In this document: positions 8,906-18,600 of the stretch, in pieces
Layout of the letters: the number at the start of each line of letters is the position of its first letter
How positions within the stretch are numbered: position 1 is the stretch's first letter
Origin: Triparma columacea
Lineage: Eukaryota; Sar; Bolidophyceae; Parmales; Triparmaceae
Assembly (NCBI GenBank): GCA_030267965.1
Contig: BRYA01000221.1
Location: 29,334-57,212 of the forward strand
Direction: 5' to 3'
DNA: 27,879 bases
The notes under the pieces: generated by a model
Seen by the model: only the letters and a program-made list of their open reading frames with translations
Database searches by the model: none
What the model was told of the DNA's origin: nothing
Translations under genes and position numbers: made by a program

Positions 8906-10032
8906 CGAACACGACCCACAGCCGCCAGCGTCATGACGTCCCTTGATGCACGTGAAGATTCGGGCACTGCATCACCAGCAGTAGGCCTGAACATGGTAAA
9001 TGCTGATGGGGAAACGCTAGAGGATAGCGTACACGATGACGAAGACACGACCCTGAACGAATTCTTGCACGGAACCAAGGTGTTACACAAGGTGCTCACA
9101 GCTAGTGTGGTTGGTCCAGAGGGTGAACGGGCACCAGGTGGTGAAACACAGACGTCGAGAACGAGCACCCCCACGCGAGGAGCATGGGGATCGTCTACGT
9201 TACCCTAGGACTGGAGTTCGGTCCGGAGCAAGATGTGCACCTTTGATTGTTGTCGCTGATACGGACCATGGGGAGGTGTGAGAGTCAACCTCTCTTCCCA
9301 ACAGATCGTGATGGGCGACTGACGCAGTATGAGCCCGCCACGGAGGGCAGGTCAGCGCACGACTGCATCCCCTTGTGGGGAGGTATCGAAATAATGCTAT
9401 CGACGTAAAAATTAGACGGACGCTTCGTCGTGCGTCGACTAACATCCCCAATCAACACTTATCCACGAGACCCCTTCGACCACTGAAATTGTCGAGAGCG
9501 GCGTTGACGACCATGCCTTCACCGCGACCGAAGTTGGCGCTGAATCGAGCGACGTAATCCTAGACGGGTCGGTTTGACGACAACGAGCCTTTGTTGGGAC
9601 GGGTCGATGTAAACTAAGCCCCTTGTAAGCGTGACTGTGACATCTCGGAACACGACGCCCCCCAGTCACGACTGTTAGGGTAACGTCGCCGCACAGGCAG
9701 CGCATCAGATTCAGCTCTCTCTTCTGAGATGGGCTAGTACTCATTCTAATGACAGAGGAGACCCAAAACGGGAAACCTCGACAAGACTAGGAGGAGCCCG
9801 TACCAAGGCGTGGTGGGAACGCGGACACTTTGAGGACAAGAGGTTAACCTCAGGAATCATAGTCAAGACCCCGCTGCGCACGACCAGTTCCGCCCGACAG
9901 TCCTGGATTCGAGGGAACGAGGAGCGGGTGGTGACGGAGCACTTGTGACTAGAGAATCAGTTGCAGCGCTGCATGCCGCGAGGGTGAACTGAGTGTGACC
10001 GAGCGTGGACGACGATCGGTGCGTACTCCCTC
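8906..10032. other. 3' interior of the LTR element; no gene recognised
   Basis: The open frame entering from the 147-bp copy ends at 9208. A 65-bp stretch at about 9627-9690 resembles 8155-8222 (both contain GACTGTGAC-ATCTCGGAACACG and a diverged ACGACTGT box). No integrase or RNase H motif was found on either strand. Confidence 0.55.
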
Positions 10033-10040
10033 AAGGGGAG
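10033..10040 (+). other. Polypurine tract of the LTR element
   Basis: AAGGGGAG lies immediately before the TG of the right LTR, where plus-strand DNA synthesis is primed in LTR retrotransposons. It sets the element's orientation as plus. Confidence 0.82.
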
Positions 10041-10258
10041 TGTCAGAATTAACGATGTGCAGTTCGAACCGTAATGCTGGTATTGAGGGAGTAAGCCTCT
10101 CTCTGGGGGGCGCAGACGTGGTACAAACACAGTCAGCAACTCTCACTCGTTACGGTCGTGATATCAGCAAGTTCATTCCAGCAAATGGGACGGGCTGATG
10201 TGCTGATCTTAACCTTATATCTTTTCTCTTTTTATTAACAATTACCTCTATTTCAACA
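10041..10258 (+). repeat. Right (3') long terminal repeat, 218 bp
   Basis: It matches 2101-2318 with no difference seen, begins TGTCAG and ends TTCAACA. It is followed directly by the TTGTC duplication. Confidence 0.93.
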
Positions 10259-10263
10259 TTGTC
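10259..10263. repeat. Target-site duplication, right copy (TTGTC)
   Basis: TTGTC follows the last base of the right LTR and matches 2096-2100. Before insertion the host sequence read ...ATTTATTGTC/AGATGTCC... Confidence 0.9.
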
Positions 10264-10988
10264 AGATGTCCACTCAGTAATATTCTTCACACACATCTAA
10301 ATCTCAATCTCAGAGTTTCTTTACTATCATCTCTGACATTTATGATGTTTTCATTTCATTTAATTGAAAAATAAATATTTCTCGAATTATAGTTTATTTA
10401 CATCGTATTTTTTATTTGTTTAAGGACTTTTTAGTTTTCAAATATGATTAATGTATGTTTGATAGAATTTTTTAAAAATAAATAATCTATTGAATAGATT
10501 TTTTCAAATATAAATTTTTGTTTTAGATTTTAGAAAATTTCAAATTCCATTAGATATATTTTGAATCATATTGAAACCTCTGATATTCTTTAAATTGGTA
10601 GAAACACATTTTCTGACAATATCAGCAACAACACAACATGTCAGCCCTCTGGCCCTTTCCCTCACAATCTCTAATAATCAATACTCAATTACATCTCCAA
10701 ATACCTTGGTTTAACAGAAGAAAAACTCGCGCCAAAACAAACAAGGTCTATTAAGGGCGCAGTAATATGAAGTACATCGCTAGTTTACGCTCGCTTTTTA
10801 GGGAGCCTATCTGACATTCCGTTCATTTCGACAGAAGGACGCAAGTGTTGCGAAGTTGAGGTGAGGCTGTTGGACGAGGAGACCAATACGACACGAATAG
10901 ACTGAAAAAATGTTTGAACATACAAGATGAGAGAGCAAAAGTTTATCCCGCCTGCCCACGTTTGAACACAACAGAGAGAGAGAAACCT
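10264..10988. other. AT-rich intergenic spacer
   Basis: About 10300-10620 is strongly AT-rich, with runs such as AAATAAATATTT and TTTTTTAAAAATAAATAA, in contrast to the GC-rich element to its left and GC-rich genes to its right. No gene or RNA is recognised. It lies 3' of the minus-strand RRM gene, so part may be that gene's 3' UTR and terminator. Confidence 0.55.
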
Positions 10989-11666
10989 TTACCCTTCCCC
11001 TGCCCTAGTTTTCCCTTTCTTCCATTTCTTCCCCCCCGCCCCCTGCCAAGTCGTTGCCCTCGGTGCCCCCTCCTCCATCATCCCCTCCACGTACTTGAAG
11101 TGCGCGCCTACGTCGTTCCTCACGCTCTTTCCCTTGTAGTCCCCCCACATCCCTTCCCCGAGGTTGCTCTTCCTCACCCCCCCAGCCTGGAGCCAGCCCT
11201 GCCTGTCCCTTTCGCCCCCCTTCTTCTTGGCGTCCTTGGCCTTGTTGTAGACCTCCTGCCCCGGGGCCTCCCCCGCGTACTCTACGAAGAGGCGGTTCTT
11301 CTCGATGTAGAAGCCGTCGAGCTCCTCAAAGGCGGAGATGGCCTGGTCACAACTGTGAAAGTGGACGATCCCGATGGAGCTTTTGCCCTGCTGAATGCGG
11401 GAGAAGGAGGTCACTTGACCGAGGTCTTGGAGTTGGGAGTGGAAGGTGGAAGGGAGCTCAGAGGGGAGGTTCTTGATGATAATACATTTTGATATGTGGC
11501 GTTTACAGAGCAGCTGATGGGTGATTTTTGGGGAAGAAATGGGTGATATTATAGTCGATATTATTGGTGTCGATATTATTGGTGATATTGCGGTGCAAAG
11601 CTTTGCAGGCAGGTTTATTGGCAGTTTTGTGGCAAGGTTTGTCGTGGCGATTAGAACATTCATCAT
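10989..11666 (-). CDS. RNA-binding protein with one RRM domain
   Basis: An uninterrupted 225-residue frame. An N-terminal stretch of about 55 residues is rich in Ile, Thr, Ser and Pro with few acidic residues and several basic ones, and could be an organelle transit peptide (inference). An RRM follows at about residues 59-132: RNP2 is CIIIKNL (61-67), RNP1 is SSIGIVHF (96-103) with isoleucines at the usual aromatic RNA-stacking positions, then the helix AISAFEELDGF and the last strand RLFVEYA. The tail (about 150-225) is rich in Lys, Gly and Arg and ends GGKKWKKGKTRAGEG, fitting nonspecific RNA contact. The fold call is good; the RNA target is unknown. The missing aromatics in RNP1 suggest altered RNA recognition. 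Two adjacent ATGs (11666 and 11663) could start translation. Confidence 0.75.
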   Translation of the reverse strand: MMNVLIATTNLATKLPINLPAKLCTAISPIISTPIISTIISPISSPKITHQLLCKRHISKCIIIKNLPSELPSTFHSQLQDLGQVTSFSRIQQGKSSIGIVHFHSCDQAISAFEELDGFYIEKNRLFVEYAGEAPGQEVYNKAKDAKKKGGERDRQGWLQAGGVRKSNLGEGMWGDYKGKSVRNDVGAHFKYVEGMMEEGAPRATTWQGAGGKKWKKGKTRAGEG

Positions 11667-12138
11667 ATATCAAGGCATATATAGCACGTTGAGGTTGAAT
11701 TAGGTAGTATATCAGGCCTTGATTGATTTAGTAACGAATTGCAAGTGTAGCAATAGAGATTTAGAGATGTTATGGGATAGGGTGATGGAATAAATTAACT
11801 TGATTTGGTGTCTTGGGCCTTGGGTGGGGGCGATCTTGGTACGATGGGAAGGGTTGGGTTGAAAATAATGTTTGATAATCAACGACTACACTTACTTAAC
11901 CTAAACCAGTGATTAGAGAACTCCCAACTTTCACTCCAGTCATTGCGTCTCTCTCTTAATCACATTTCCCCCTCCTAATCACCCCCATTTCCCGTCGTTT
12001 GTTTTTCCTAATTTTTACGTGCGGGCGCATTGGCAGAGTTTCAACATCTCTCTTTGCGTCCCACACGACCTTCTTTCCGCGTCCCGGCACCCAATTTCCC
12101 TCGCATTCATTATGTTGGTGGCGAGGTAGTTGGGGAAC
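11667..12138. other. Intergenic between RRM and DUF285 genes
   Basis: This spans the 5' flank of the minus-strand RRM gene and the 3' flank of the DUF285 gene. A TATA-like CTATATATG on the minus strand (about 11676-11684) is only about 10-18 bases before the RRM ATG, close for a TATA box. No other gene is seen. Confidence 0.5.
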
Positions 12139-14738
12139 TTAGATTGAGGTGCAATTGTTTTGGCCCTGCACGTACTGTCCGGAGCCAGAGGTGGTACCAC
12201 TAGGGCAATCAATACATAATCCGTTAGTGGGGGGTTCCAGATTAGTTCCTGATTGGCCGGAGTTAGCGAACATGTTCTGAAAATTGCCGACATTGCATAT
12301 GTTCCAGACCGTGACGTCCTTGTTAAAGACAATTGCGAAATAGAACATAGAATCCATGTCAGTGACACTGGAGACATCCCAACTCCCAATATCCTTGTTG
12401 AAGGCTTGAGCGTAACTGCGTTTAATTCAATGCCGAGTGGAGATGTGCGAGATGAGATTCGTGTGCGTGTGTGAATGTTAGAATGAGAAGCGAGTGTATT
12501 GCTTAAAATAGAATGCAACAAAAGTAACACGCAAACCACAAAGACCTCATCTCCAAAGCATCTCTCAATACTCACTCGAACATTCCAGACATGTCAGTGA
12601 CACTCGAGACATCCCAACTCCCAATATCCTGGTTGAAGGCTTCAGCGAAACTGCGTTGAATTCAATGCCGAGTGGAGATGTGCGAGATGAGATTTGCGTG
12701 TGCGTGTGTGAATGTTAGAATGAGAAGCGAGTATATTGTTCAATTTAGAATGCAGCAAAGATAACACGCAAACCACAAAGACCTCATCTCCAAAGCATCT
12801 CTCAATACTCACTAGAACATTCCAGACATGTCAGTGACACTCGAGACATCCCAACTCCCAATATCCTGGTTGAAGACATGAGCGTCTCTGCGTTTAATGC
12901 AATGCCGAGTGGTGATGTGCGAGAAGAGATTTGCGTGTGCGTGTGTGAATATTAGAATGAGAAGCGAGTATATTACTTAATATAGAATGCAGCAAAGATA
13001 GCACGCAAACCACGAAGACCTCATCTCCAAAGCATCTCTCAATACTCACTCGAACATTCCAGACATGTCAGTGACACTCGAGACATCCCAACTCCCAATA
13101 TCCTGGTTGAAGACAGGAGCGCCAGGACCGCCACTGTGTTGAATTCAATGCCGAGTGGAGATGTGCGAGATGAGATTTGCGTGTGTGTGTGTGAATGTTA
13201 GAATGAGAAGCGACTGTATTACTTAATATAGAATGCAGCAAAGATAGTACGCAAACCACAAAGACCTCATCTCCAAAGCATCTCTCAATACTCACTAGAA
13301 CATTCCAGACATGTCAGTGACACTCGAGACATCCCAACTCCCAATATCCTGGTTGAAGACTCTTGCCTTACTGCGTTTTATTCAACGCCGAGTGCAGATG
13401 TTCGAGATGAGATTTGCGTGTGCGTGTGTGAATGTTAGAATTAGAAGCGAGTATATTGCTTAAAATATAATGCACCAAAGATAGCACGCAAACCACAAAG
13501 ACCTCATCTCCAAAGCATCTCTCAATACTCACGAGAACATAGCCGTCATGTCAGTGACACTCGAGACATCCCAACTCCCAATATCCTGGTTGAAGGATCT
13601 AGTCTCACTGCGTTTAATTCAAGGCGAAGTGGAGATGTGCGAGATGAGATTTGCGTGTGCATGTGTGAATGTTAGAATGAGAAGCGAGTATATTACTTAA
13701 AATGGAATGCAGCAAAGATAACACGCAAACCACAAAGACCTCATCTCCAAAGCATCTCTCAATACTCACTCGAACATTCCAGACATGGTAGTGACACTCG
13801 AGACATTCCAACTCCCAATATCCTGGTTGAAGACATAAGCAGAACTGTGTTGAATTCAATGCCGAGTGGAGATGTGCGAGATTAGATTTGCGTGTGCGTG
13901 TGTGAATGTTAGAATGAGAAGCGAGTATATTACTTAAAATAGAATACAGCAAAGATAGCACGCAAACTACGAAGACCTCATCTCCAAAGCATCTCTCAAT
14001 ACTCACGCGAACATACTAGACATATCAGTGACACTTGAGACGTCCCATCCGCTAATGTCGTCGTTGAATTCACTTTGTCCTAGGAATGCACTCGACATGT
14101 CAGTGACATCCTTCGTGCACCTGCACAGCCAACGATTTAATTTGGGTCCGCAGGGGGCGGATTGCCGTGAGGAGAATATGAGGGTTAGTTGTTACTGGGG
14201 CTCGCGTGTTCACCCTCCCGTGATGCTTCGTTGTCCCGTCCTGCTTTGTCCGCCTGCCTACCACATGGCCCCATCTGCATCCTCTCTACTCGCTGTCTTG
14301 TTCTTCCAACTACTTACCAGTCCTTGATGGGGCCGTATGTGTTTGTCACAATGGTAGGATCACAAAACCAGAGAGCAAGTGCCAGTTTGAAGGTACTATC
14401 GTCGAGGCAGGGTGTCGCAGGAGTGGGCGCAAGTGCGTCATCGGGCTCAGTTGGCTGCGGAGTTGTGCCCTTGTTGCCCTTGCTGCCCTTGCTGCCCTTG
14501 CTGCCCTTGCTGCCCTTGCTGCCCTTGTTGCCCTTGTTGCCCTTCTTGCTCTTCGCAAAAAAAGTGGTTGCTTCAACAGAATGGTTGCTTTGTTGACTTC
14601 TTTCATCACATCCGTGCTGGTGCTGTCAGAAAGGCCTCTTGAAGGGGACCTCAGCGATTTGTCAGTCCCGTGGGTAGTGATGGCGAGGAGTACCAAAACT
14701 AGCAGCAAAGTAGCGAACAAAGTGACTTGTGACTTCAT
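12139..14738 (-). CDS. Secreted BspA-like (DUF285) repeat protein, nine exons, with an apparent 1-base frameshift in exon 1
   Basis: Exons in gene order: 14318-14738, 14007-14120, 13770-13844, 13533-13607, 13296-13370, 13050-13133, 12813-12887, 12576-12650, 12139-12415. All introns are GT-AG and every junction is phase 2. Exon 1 begins with a signal peptide (MKSQVTLFATLLLVLVLLAITTHG), then a KGN/KGS triplet linker, then FKLALALWFCDP...YGPIKDW, the usual entry into DUF285 repeats. Later exons encode repeats of the form FNQDIGSWDVSSVTDMSGMF, the bacterial-surface-protein-A-like leucine-rich repeat. The last exon ends in a Cys-containing tail (CIDCPSGTTSGSGQ...NNCTSI). The signal peptide and the linker are in different frames: no GTRAG donor lies between them, and one extra base in the seven-T run near 14557-14563 would join them and give the required phase 2, so either a sequence error or a real frameshift is present. 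Probable role: surface or matrix protein for adhesion or binding (family inference). Confidence 0.85.
12416..14006 (-). repeat. Tandem exon-intron repeat array, 237-bp unit
   Basis: Starts of successive exons are spaced 237 bp apart (14007, 13770, 13533, 13296, then 246 to 13050, then 12813 and 12576). Each full unit is a 75-bp exon (one is 84 bp) plus a 162-bp intron; the last intron is 160 bp. Introns share an invariant 5' part beginning GTGAGTATTGAGAGATGC and read through a (TG/CA)-rich middle to an ACGCAG or ACACAG acceptor, differing by only a few substitutions each. Exon and intron were therefore duplicated together, recently or with continuing homogenisation. Confidence 0.93.
14467..14544 (-). 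repeat. 9-bp minisatellite coding for Lys-Gly-Ser/Asn triplets
   Basis: Repeats of AAGGGC(A)GC/AAC on the minus strand give KGN and KGS triplets in the frame that continues into the DUF285 repeats. In the frame of the signal peptide the same bases would read Arg-Ala-Ala, which soon ends at a stop. Short (KGS)n linkers are common in secreted diatom and related stramenopile proteins (from memory). Confidence 0.85.
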
Positions 14739-15619
14739 CTTTTGTCAATATGAATATGATCAATAAAGGCGAGGGCAAAGGGAAAGGGCAATTTTGTGTG
14801 AGATATCGCACGCAATGAGGGGAGAATAAGTCTTTAGTATTGTTTTGAAGGATGTTTGTGCCTTATATACGTATATTTACAAACTTCTAAGGACTCAATC
14901 GACCAGAATTTTGAGTAGAAATCAGAGACGGAGAACGAGGCGTGTGTGTGGCGGAAATCCCTATTTTCCTTGAAATGAAATAGTAGCGTGTCAAGCGGGG
15001 GGGGAGAAAGGCAGTAGTCGATACAAGCAAGTGATTCCAAAGCGTTTGCATCTCCTTCAACGCTTACCTCTGTCTGATGGAATCTTTTGCAAATTTGCTA
15101 AAAAAGAGCGCGTCGATTTCGTCTGGAAGAGGGGGCAAACTCAACTTCTGAAAACCTTCCATTTCCCAATGTTCAATTATTAGGGAATCCTTTACTATTT
15201 TCCCAACCCGCAATATTTAAAAGAGAGCACGTTAAAATTACTCCAAACATCTCCTTTTATACAAACTCCAAATACAAAGTATTACTACAAAAGCAACATT
15301 AGAATGTTACAAACTTTTGGAGCGGGTCGGGCGTACACAAATTTGTCTATTCCAACCTTGCGCGGGTATGCGGCGCCGCGGCGTTGTTTTTTTCGGGCAA
15401 AAATGGTGCAAGGGGCGCTGGGCATTTAGAAGGGCACCCTTGGTCTCATCCATTTCTTCCAATTTCCTTTTATCGTCAATTTTGCTTCAATTACAATCTC
15501 AATACCCGTAGGAAGGCAAATTTAAGGCAAATTGAAGGCAAATCACTGCGAATCACAGCAAAGCACAGCGAATTGTAGCAAATTGCAGGAAATCCAAGCC
15601 CTCTCCACGCCTTCTCGAC
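14739..15619. other. Divergent intergenic/promoter region between DUF285 gene and the 15620 gene
   Basis: 881 bp between two genes transcribed away from each other; it must hold both promoters. A TATTTAAAAG motif lies at about 15212-15221, 400 bases before the plus-strand ATG. Directly before that ATG is a short-period repeat (annotated separately). No further gene is recognised; frames on both strands are short and stop-rich. Confidence 0.6.
15515..15597 (+). repeat. Degenerate 10-11-bp tandem repeat just upstream of the start codon
   Basis: Eight successive units begin G(G/C)(C/G)AAA/GAAT: GGCAAATTTAA, GGCAAATTGAA, GGCAAATCACT, GCGAATCACA, GCAAAGCACA, GCGAATTGTA, GCAAATTGCA, GGAAATCCAA. 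The first three are 11 bp and the rest 10 bp. They end 22 bp before the ATG at 15620 and so are 5' UTR or core promoter. Confidence 0.8.
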
Positions 15620-18600
15620 ATGAGTGATGCTGAAAATGATTCAAACAACGAGCATTTTGAAGGTATTAACAACAGCTTAGATGAATCAACAAACGATACA
15701 ACATCTATCAATCAATCTACATCAACAGTACCGCTAAATCAATTAAAAACACCTTCTCCCCATTCTCACGATATACAAACTCCTCAGTCACTTCTGCACT
15801 CTCCTGCTTACGCTTCTGCCTACGGCGCTTCTGCCTACGGCGCTTCTGCCTACGCTTCCTCTTTCACTCCTTCCTTCACACCCACTAACAATGAATCACA
15901 AATGACTCCCTCAACACCAACCATCTCTTTCCACCCTTCTCTTCGTCACCAAAATCACCCTCTCCCAAACACACCTTCCTTAGACTCTGTGTTAGAGTCC
16001 AGGAGGGAGGAGCTGGCGAGGCTCAAGGCGCTTAGGGAGGAGAAGGACAGGGAGACAGGTGGAGTTGAAAAGGTGAGAATATCTCCATACATATACACAA
16101 TATACACAATATACACAATATAACAAATATATCCTCATCTCGCTCTCATACTAACTTCTCCCCCCCCCCAAATGATCCCCCCAAATGATCCCCCCAAATC
16201 CTTAGCTCCTCGAGCGTGCCCGCATGTCTATAACCCCAAAGAACGGCGGCTCCTCCACCCGTCGTCCCCTCTCCCGTTCCCCCCCCCCCCGTTCCTCCCC
16301 CCCCCCCACCCCCCCCACCCCCTCAACCCCCCTCGTTACGCCCTCAAAATCCTACCTATCCGCCTCCCAGCGCGCCTACTACAAGTCAATGATATCGACC
16401 TACACCCCCGGTTCCCGCAGCCGCGATGATCACCGGAGAACCGCCACAGCCGGAGGTTCCGCCCGCCTCATCCGGAAGCTACGCGAGGAGCAGGAACACC
16501 GGGAGTCAGCCGTACGACGGATAAAGGAGCTCGAGGAGGAGGCCGCCGCCCGCCGACCCTTTGAGCCACAGCTTCCCAAGCCGAGGGCTAACTTATCGCC
16601 GACGCAGGGGGGGGGGGAGGACGCAAACGAGGCCCAGGCAGTCGGGACGAACGACGAGGCTGCGAGGAGGGAGAGGGAGATGATGGAGGAGCTAGCTGAC
16701 CTCCGGAGGAGGCTGGCTTCGCAGAAGGAGGCCGGGGCAGCCCAAGAGGCACCGCTTGAGGAACGCGAAAGGGAGCAACAGGCACAGACGAGACAGAGAG
16801 AGGAGACGCCTGCACCTCCGAAACGCACGCCGCCATCGCCTACATTAGTAAGGGAGCTTGAGTCCCTCCGCAAGGCGGTCGCGTCGAAGTCCCAGCTTGA
16901 AGTCGAGGCCAAGGAGGAGAACAGCAGGCTGATGGAGAGGGTCAGGGAGGTGGAGATTATGAGGGCAAAGGAGGAGGAACTTAGGAGGGAAGAGGAGGAG
17001 AGAAGAGTCAAGGCGGAGGAGGATAGAGCGAGGTGAGAACAAGCGAAATAATCGCCCCCGGGCGGCCAGGGTTACTTCACAGATGATAATCAACGAACCT
17101 AACCCCCTTCGGCCTTCTTTCGCTTCCGCTTGCTCCCCCCCCCCCCCCCCAATACAGAGCATCATTGGCTGCCGCAGAAGCCCTCCGCAAGGCGGACTCA
17201 GAGAGGCGCGTCGCCGAGCTCGCGCAGGCGGAAGCCCTCGCCCAGGCCAAGGCCGAGCATGCCAAGGCCAAGAAGGCTGAGGAGAAGTACGAGAACGACA
17301 TAAAGGTGGCCTACGATATAGCAGCGAGAGACGCCGCAGAGGCCAAGGCGGCAGCGGCTGCCGCAGTTACTGCAGCAGCAGAAGCCACCAAAGCCGCTAC
17401 CTCACCAACCCCGAACCCGAACTCCTCTCCACCCTCCACGTCCCTCTCCTCTCCATCCCCCACCTCCCTCTCTCCTCCCCCCCAACCTTCCCCCTTTTCC
17501 AACAATCAATCTTTGTCAATATTGGTCTACCTGATTCACAAGAGGACCTCAATGGCCACTATGCGATGGGCCTTCTCCAGACTGAGACTCCCAACTCCGC
17601 CCCCCTCCCCCGAACCCCTTCCTGCTCCTGCCACCTTTTCTGACATCGCCCTCAAATCTTCCGTCATAATCCCCCCCCCCATAACCCCTAATTCCTCCTC
17701 AACCTCCCTCGTCTCCGCGGCCGGCGGCATCTCCCTCCAAGCCTCCTCCTCCGCCGACCCCCCGCCCCACAACCCCGCCGCCATGAGGTACAACCTCTCT
17801 CCCACCTCCCCCTCTACCCAGCTAGACGCCCTGAAGAAGTACTACCCCGAGTCCACCCTTACTGTCCTCTCCGCCTTCACCACCCCCCTAGCCTCATACA
17901 CGATCCGTGAGATGACCGACGCCTCCCCCTCCGACCTCCCCTCTGCCTGGGAGGATCTCACCGGTGTGTCTGACCACAAGTATTCCCTGCGCTTCGATCC
18001 CCGCGACCCCTCTACCGTCGACGTGTCTATGGAGGCCACTGCCGACTCTAGCCGTTTCCTCCTAACCGGTCCCGCAACCTTGATCCAGCTCCACTCCCCC
18101 CCCTCCTCCTCCGAGGCCCCCTCCGACTCAGACTCCCCCCCCCCCTCCACTTCCCATGATCTCCCCACCACCGGAACGGTCTGCTACATCGACTACGAGG
18201 GCGCCGAGTGCACGTACGACCTCAACGACGTCGCTGACGAGTGCCTAAGCGTAAGGGCGGGCTACTGCACCGGGATCATCGCGGCCGCGAGCGCGCTGAG
18301 GGATAGGGGGAGCAGAGAGGGCACGCCGAAGAACACACCGAGGAGGATCATAAGGGGCATGGTGGGGGAGGGGGGGGCGAGGGAGGAGGAGGGGGAGCTG
18401 GAGAAGGTTGAGGAGGAGAGGGAGGGGGAGGAAGGGGGAGGGTGGGAAGGAAAGTTGAGGAGGGGAGTGATTGTGGAAAAGGAACAGGGAGAGGAGGAGG
18501 AAGCGGAGGAAGTCGAGGGTTCTGGAGAAGCGAAGGACATTGAGGAAGAGTACGAGGATGACGACGAGAGCGAGGACCAAGCTAACGATGATGAGGAGGA

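Larger units (their letters stand above)
2101..10258 (+). mobile_element. Complete non-autonomous LTR retrotransposon (LARD-like), 8158 bp
   Basis: Two 218-bp terminal direct repeats (2101-2318 and 10041-10258) appear identical base for base, begin TG and end CA, and are bordered by a 5-bp TTGTC duplication. A purine run AAGGGGAG abuts the right LTR, fixing the element's direction as plus. The 7722-bp interior has no frame longer than about 220 residues on the plus strand, and I recognise no zinc knuckle, aspartic protease, reverse transcriptase (no YxDD-type box in a suitable frame) or integrase. It holds several families of degenerate repeats. A large coding-empty LTR element with intact ends is the definition of a LARD, which must be mobilised in trans by an autonomous relative. 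Identical LTRs imply recent insertion. A primer-binding site is not obvious: the nearest TGG after the left LTR is at 2334, 15 bases beyond its end. Confidence 0.88.

Noticed and set aside
10914..11492. 192-residue plus-strand frame opposite the RRM gene
   Set aside because: It is the antisense of a recognised RRM coding region and is proline- and leucine-rich low complexity.
12015..14006. Minus-strand frames beginning MSIERCFGDEVFVV, repeated three times (up to 186 residues)
   Set aside because: They start at the intron donor region and run through the repeated introns, reading the flanking exons in the wrong frame. The DUF285 exons use another frame with consistent splice sites.
12416..14006. 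Regularly spaced repeats considered as a CRISPR array
   Set aside because: The repeats are whole intron-exon units of 237 bp with splice signals and coding phase, in a eukaryotic gene. The short variable blocks are codons, not spacers.
14346..14738. 130-residue frame with an Arg-Ala-Ala repeat after the signal peptide
   Set aside because: Only its first part (signal peptide and about 35 further residues) is accepted. The Arg-Ala-Ala part is the out-of-frame reading of the KGS-coding minisatellite, whose own frame leads into DUF285 sequence.
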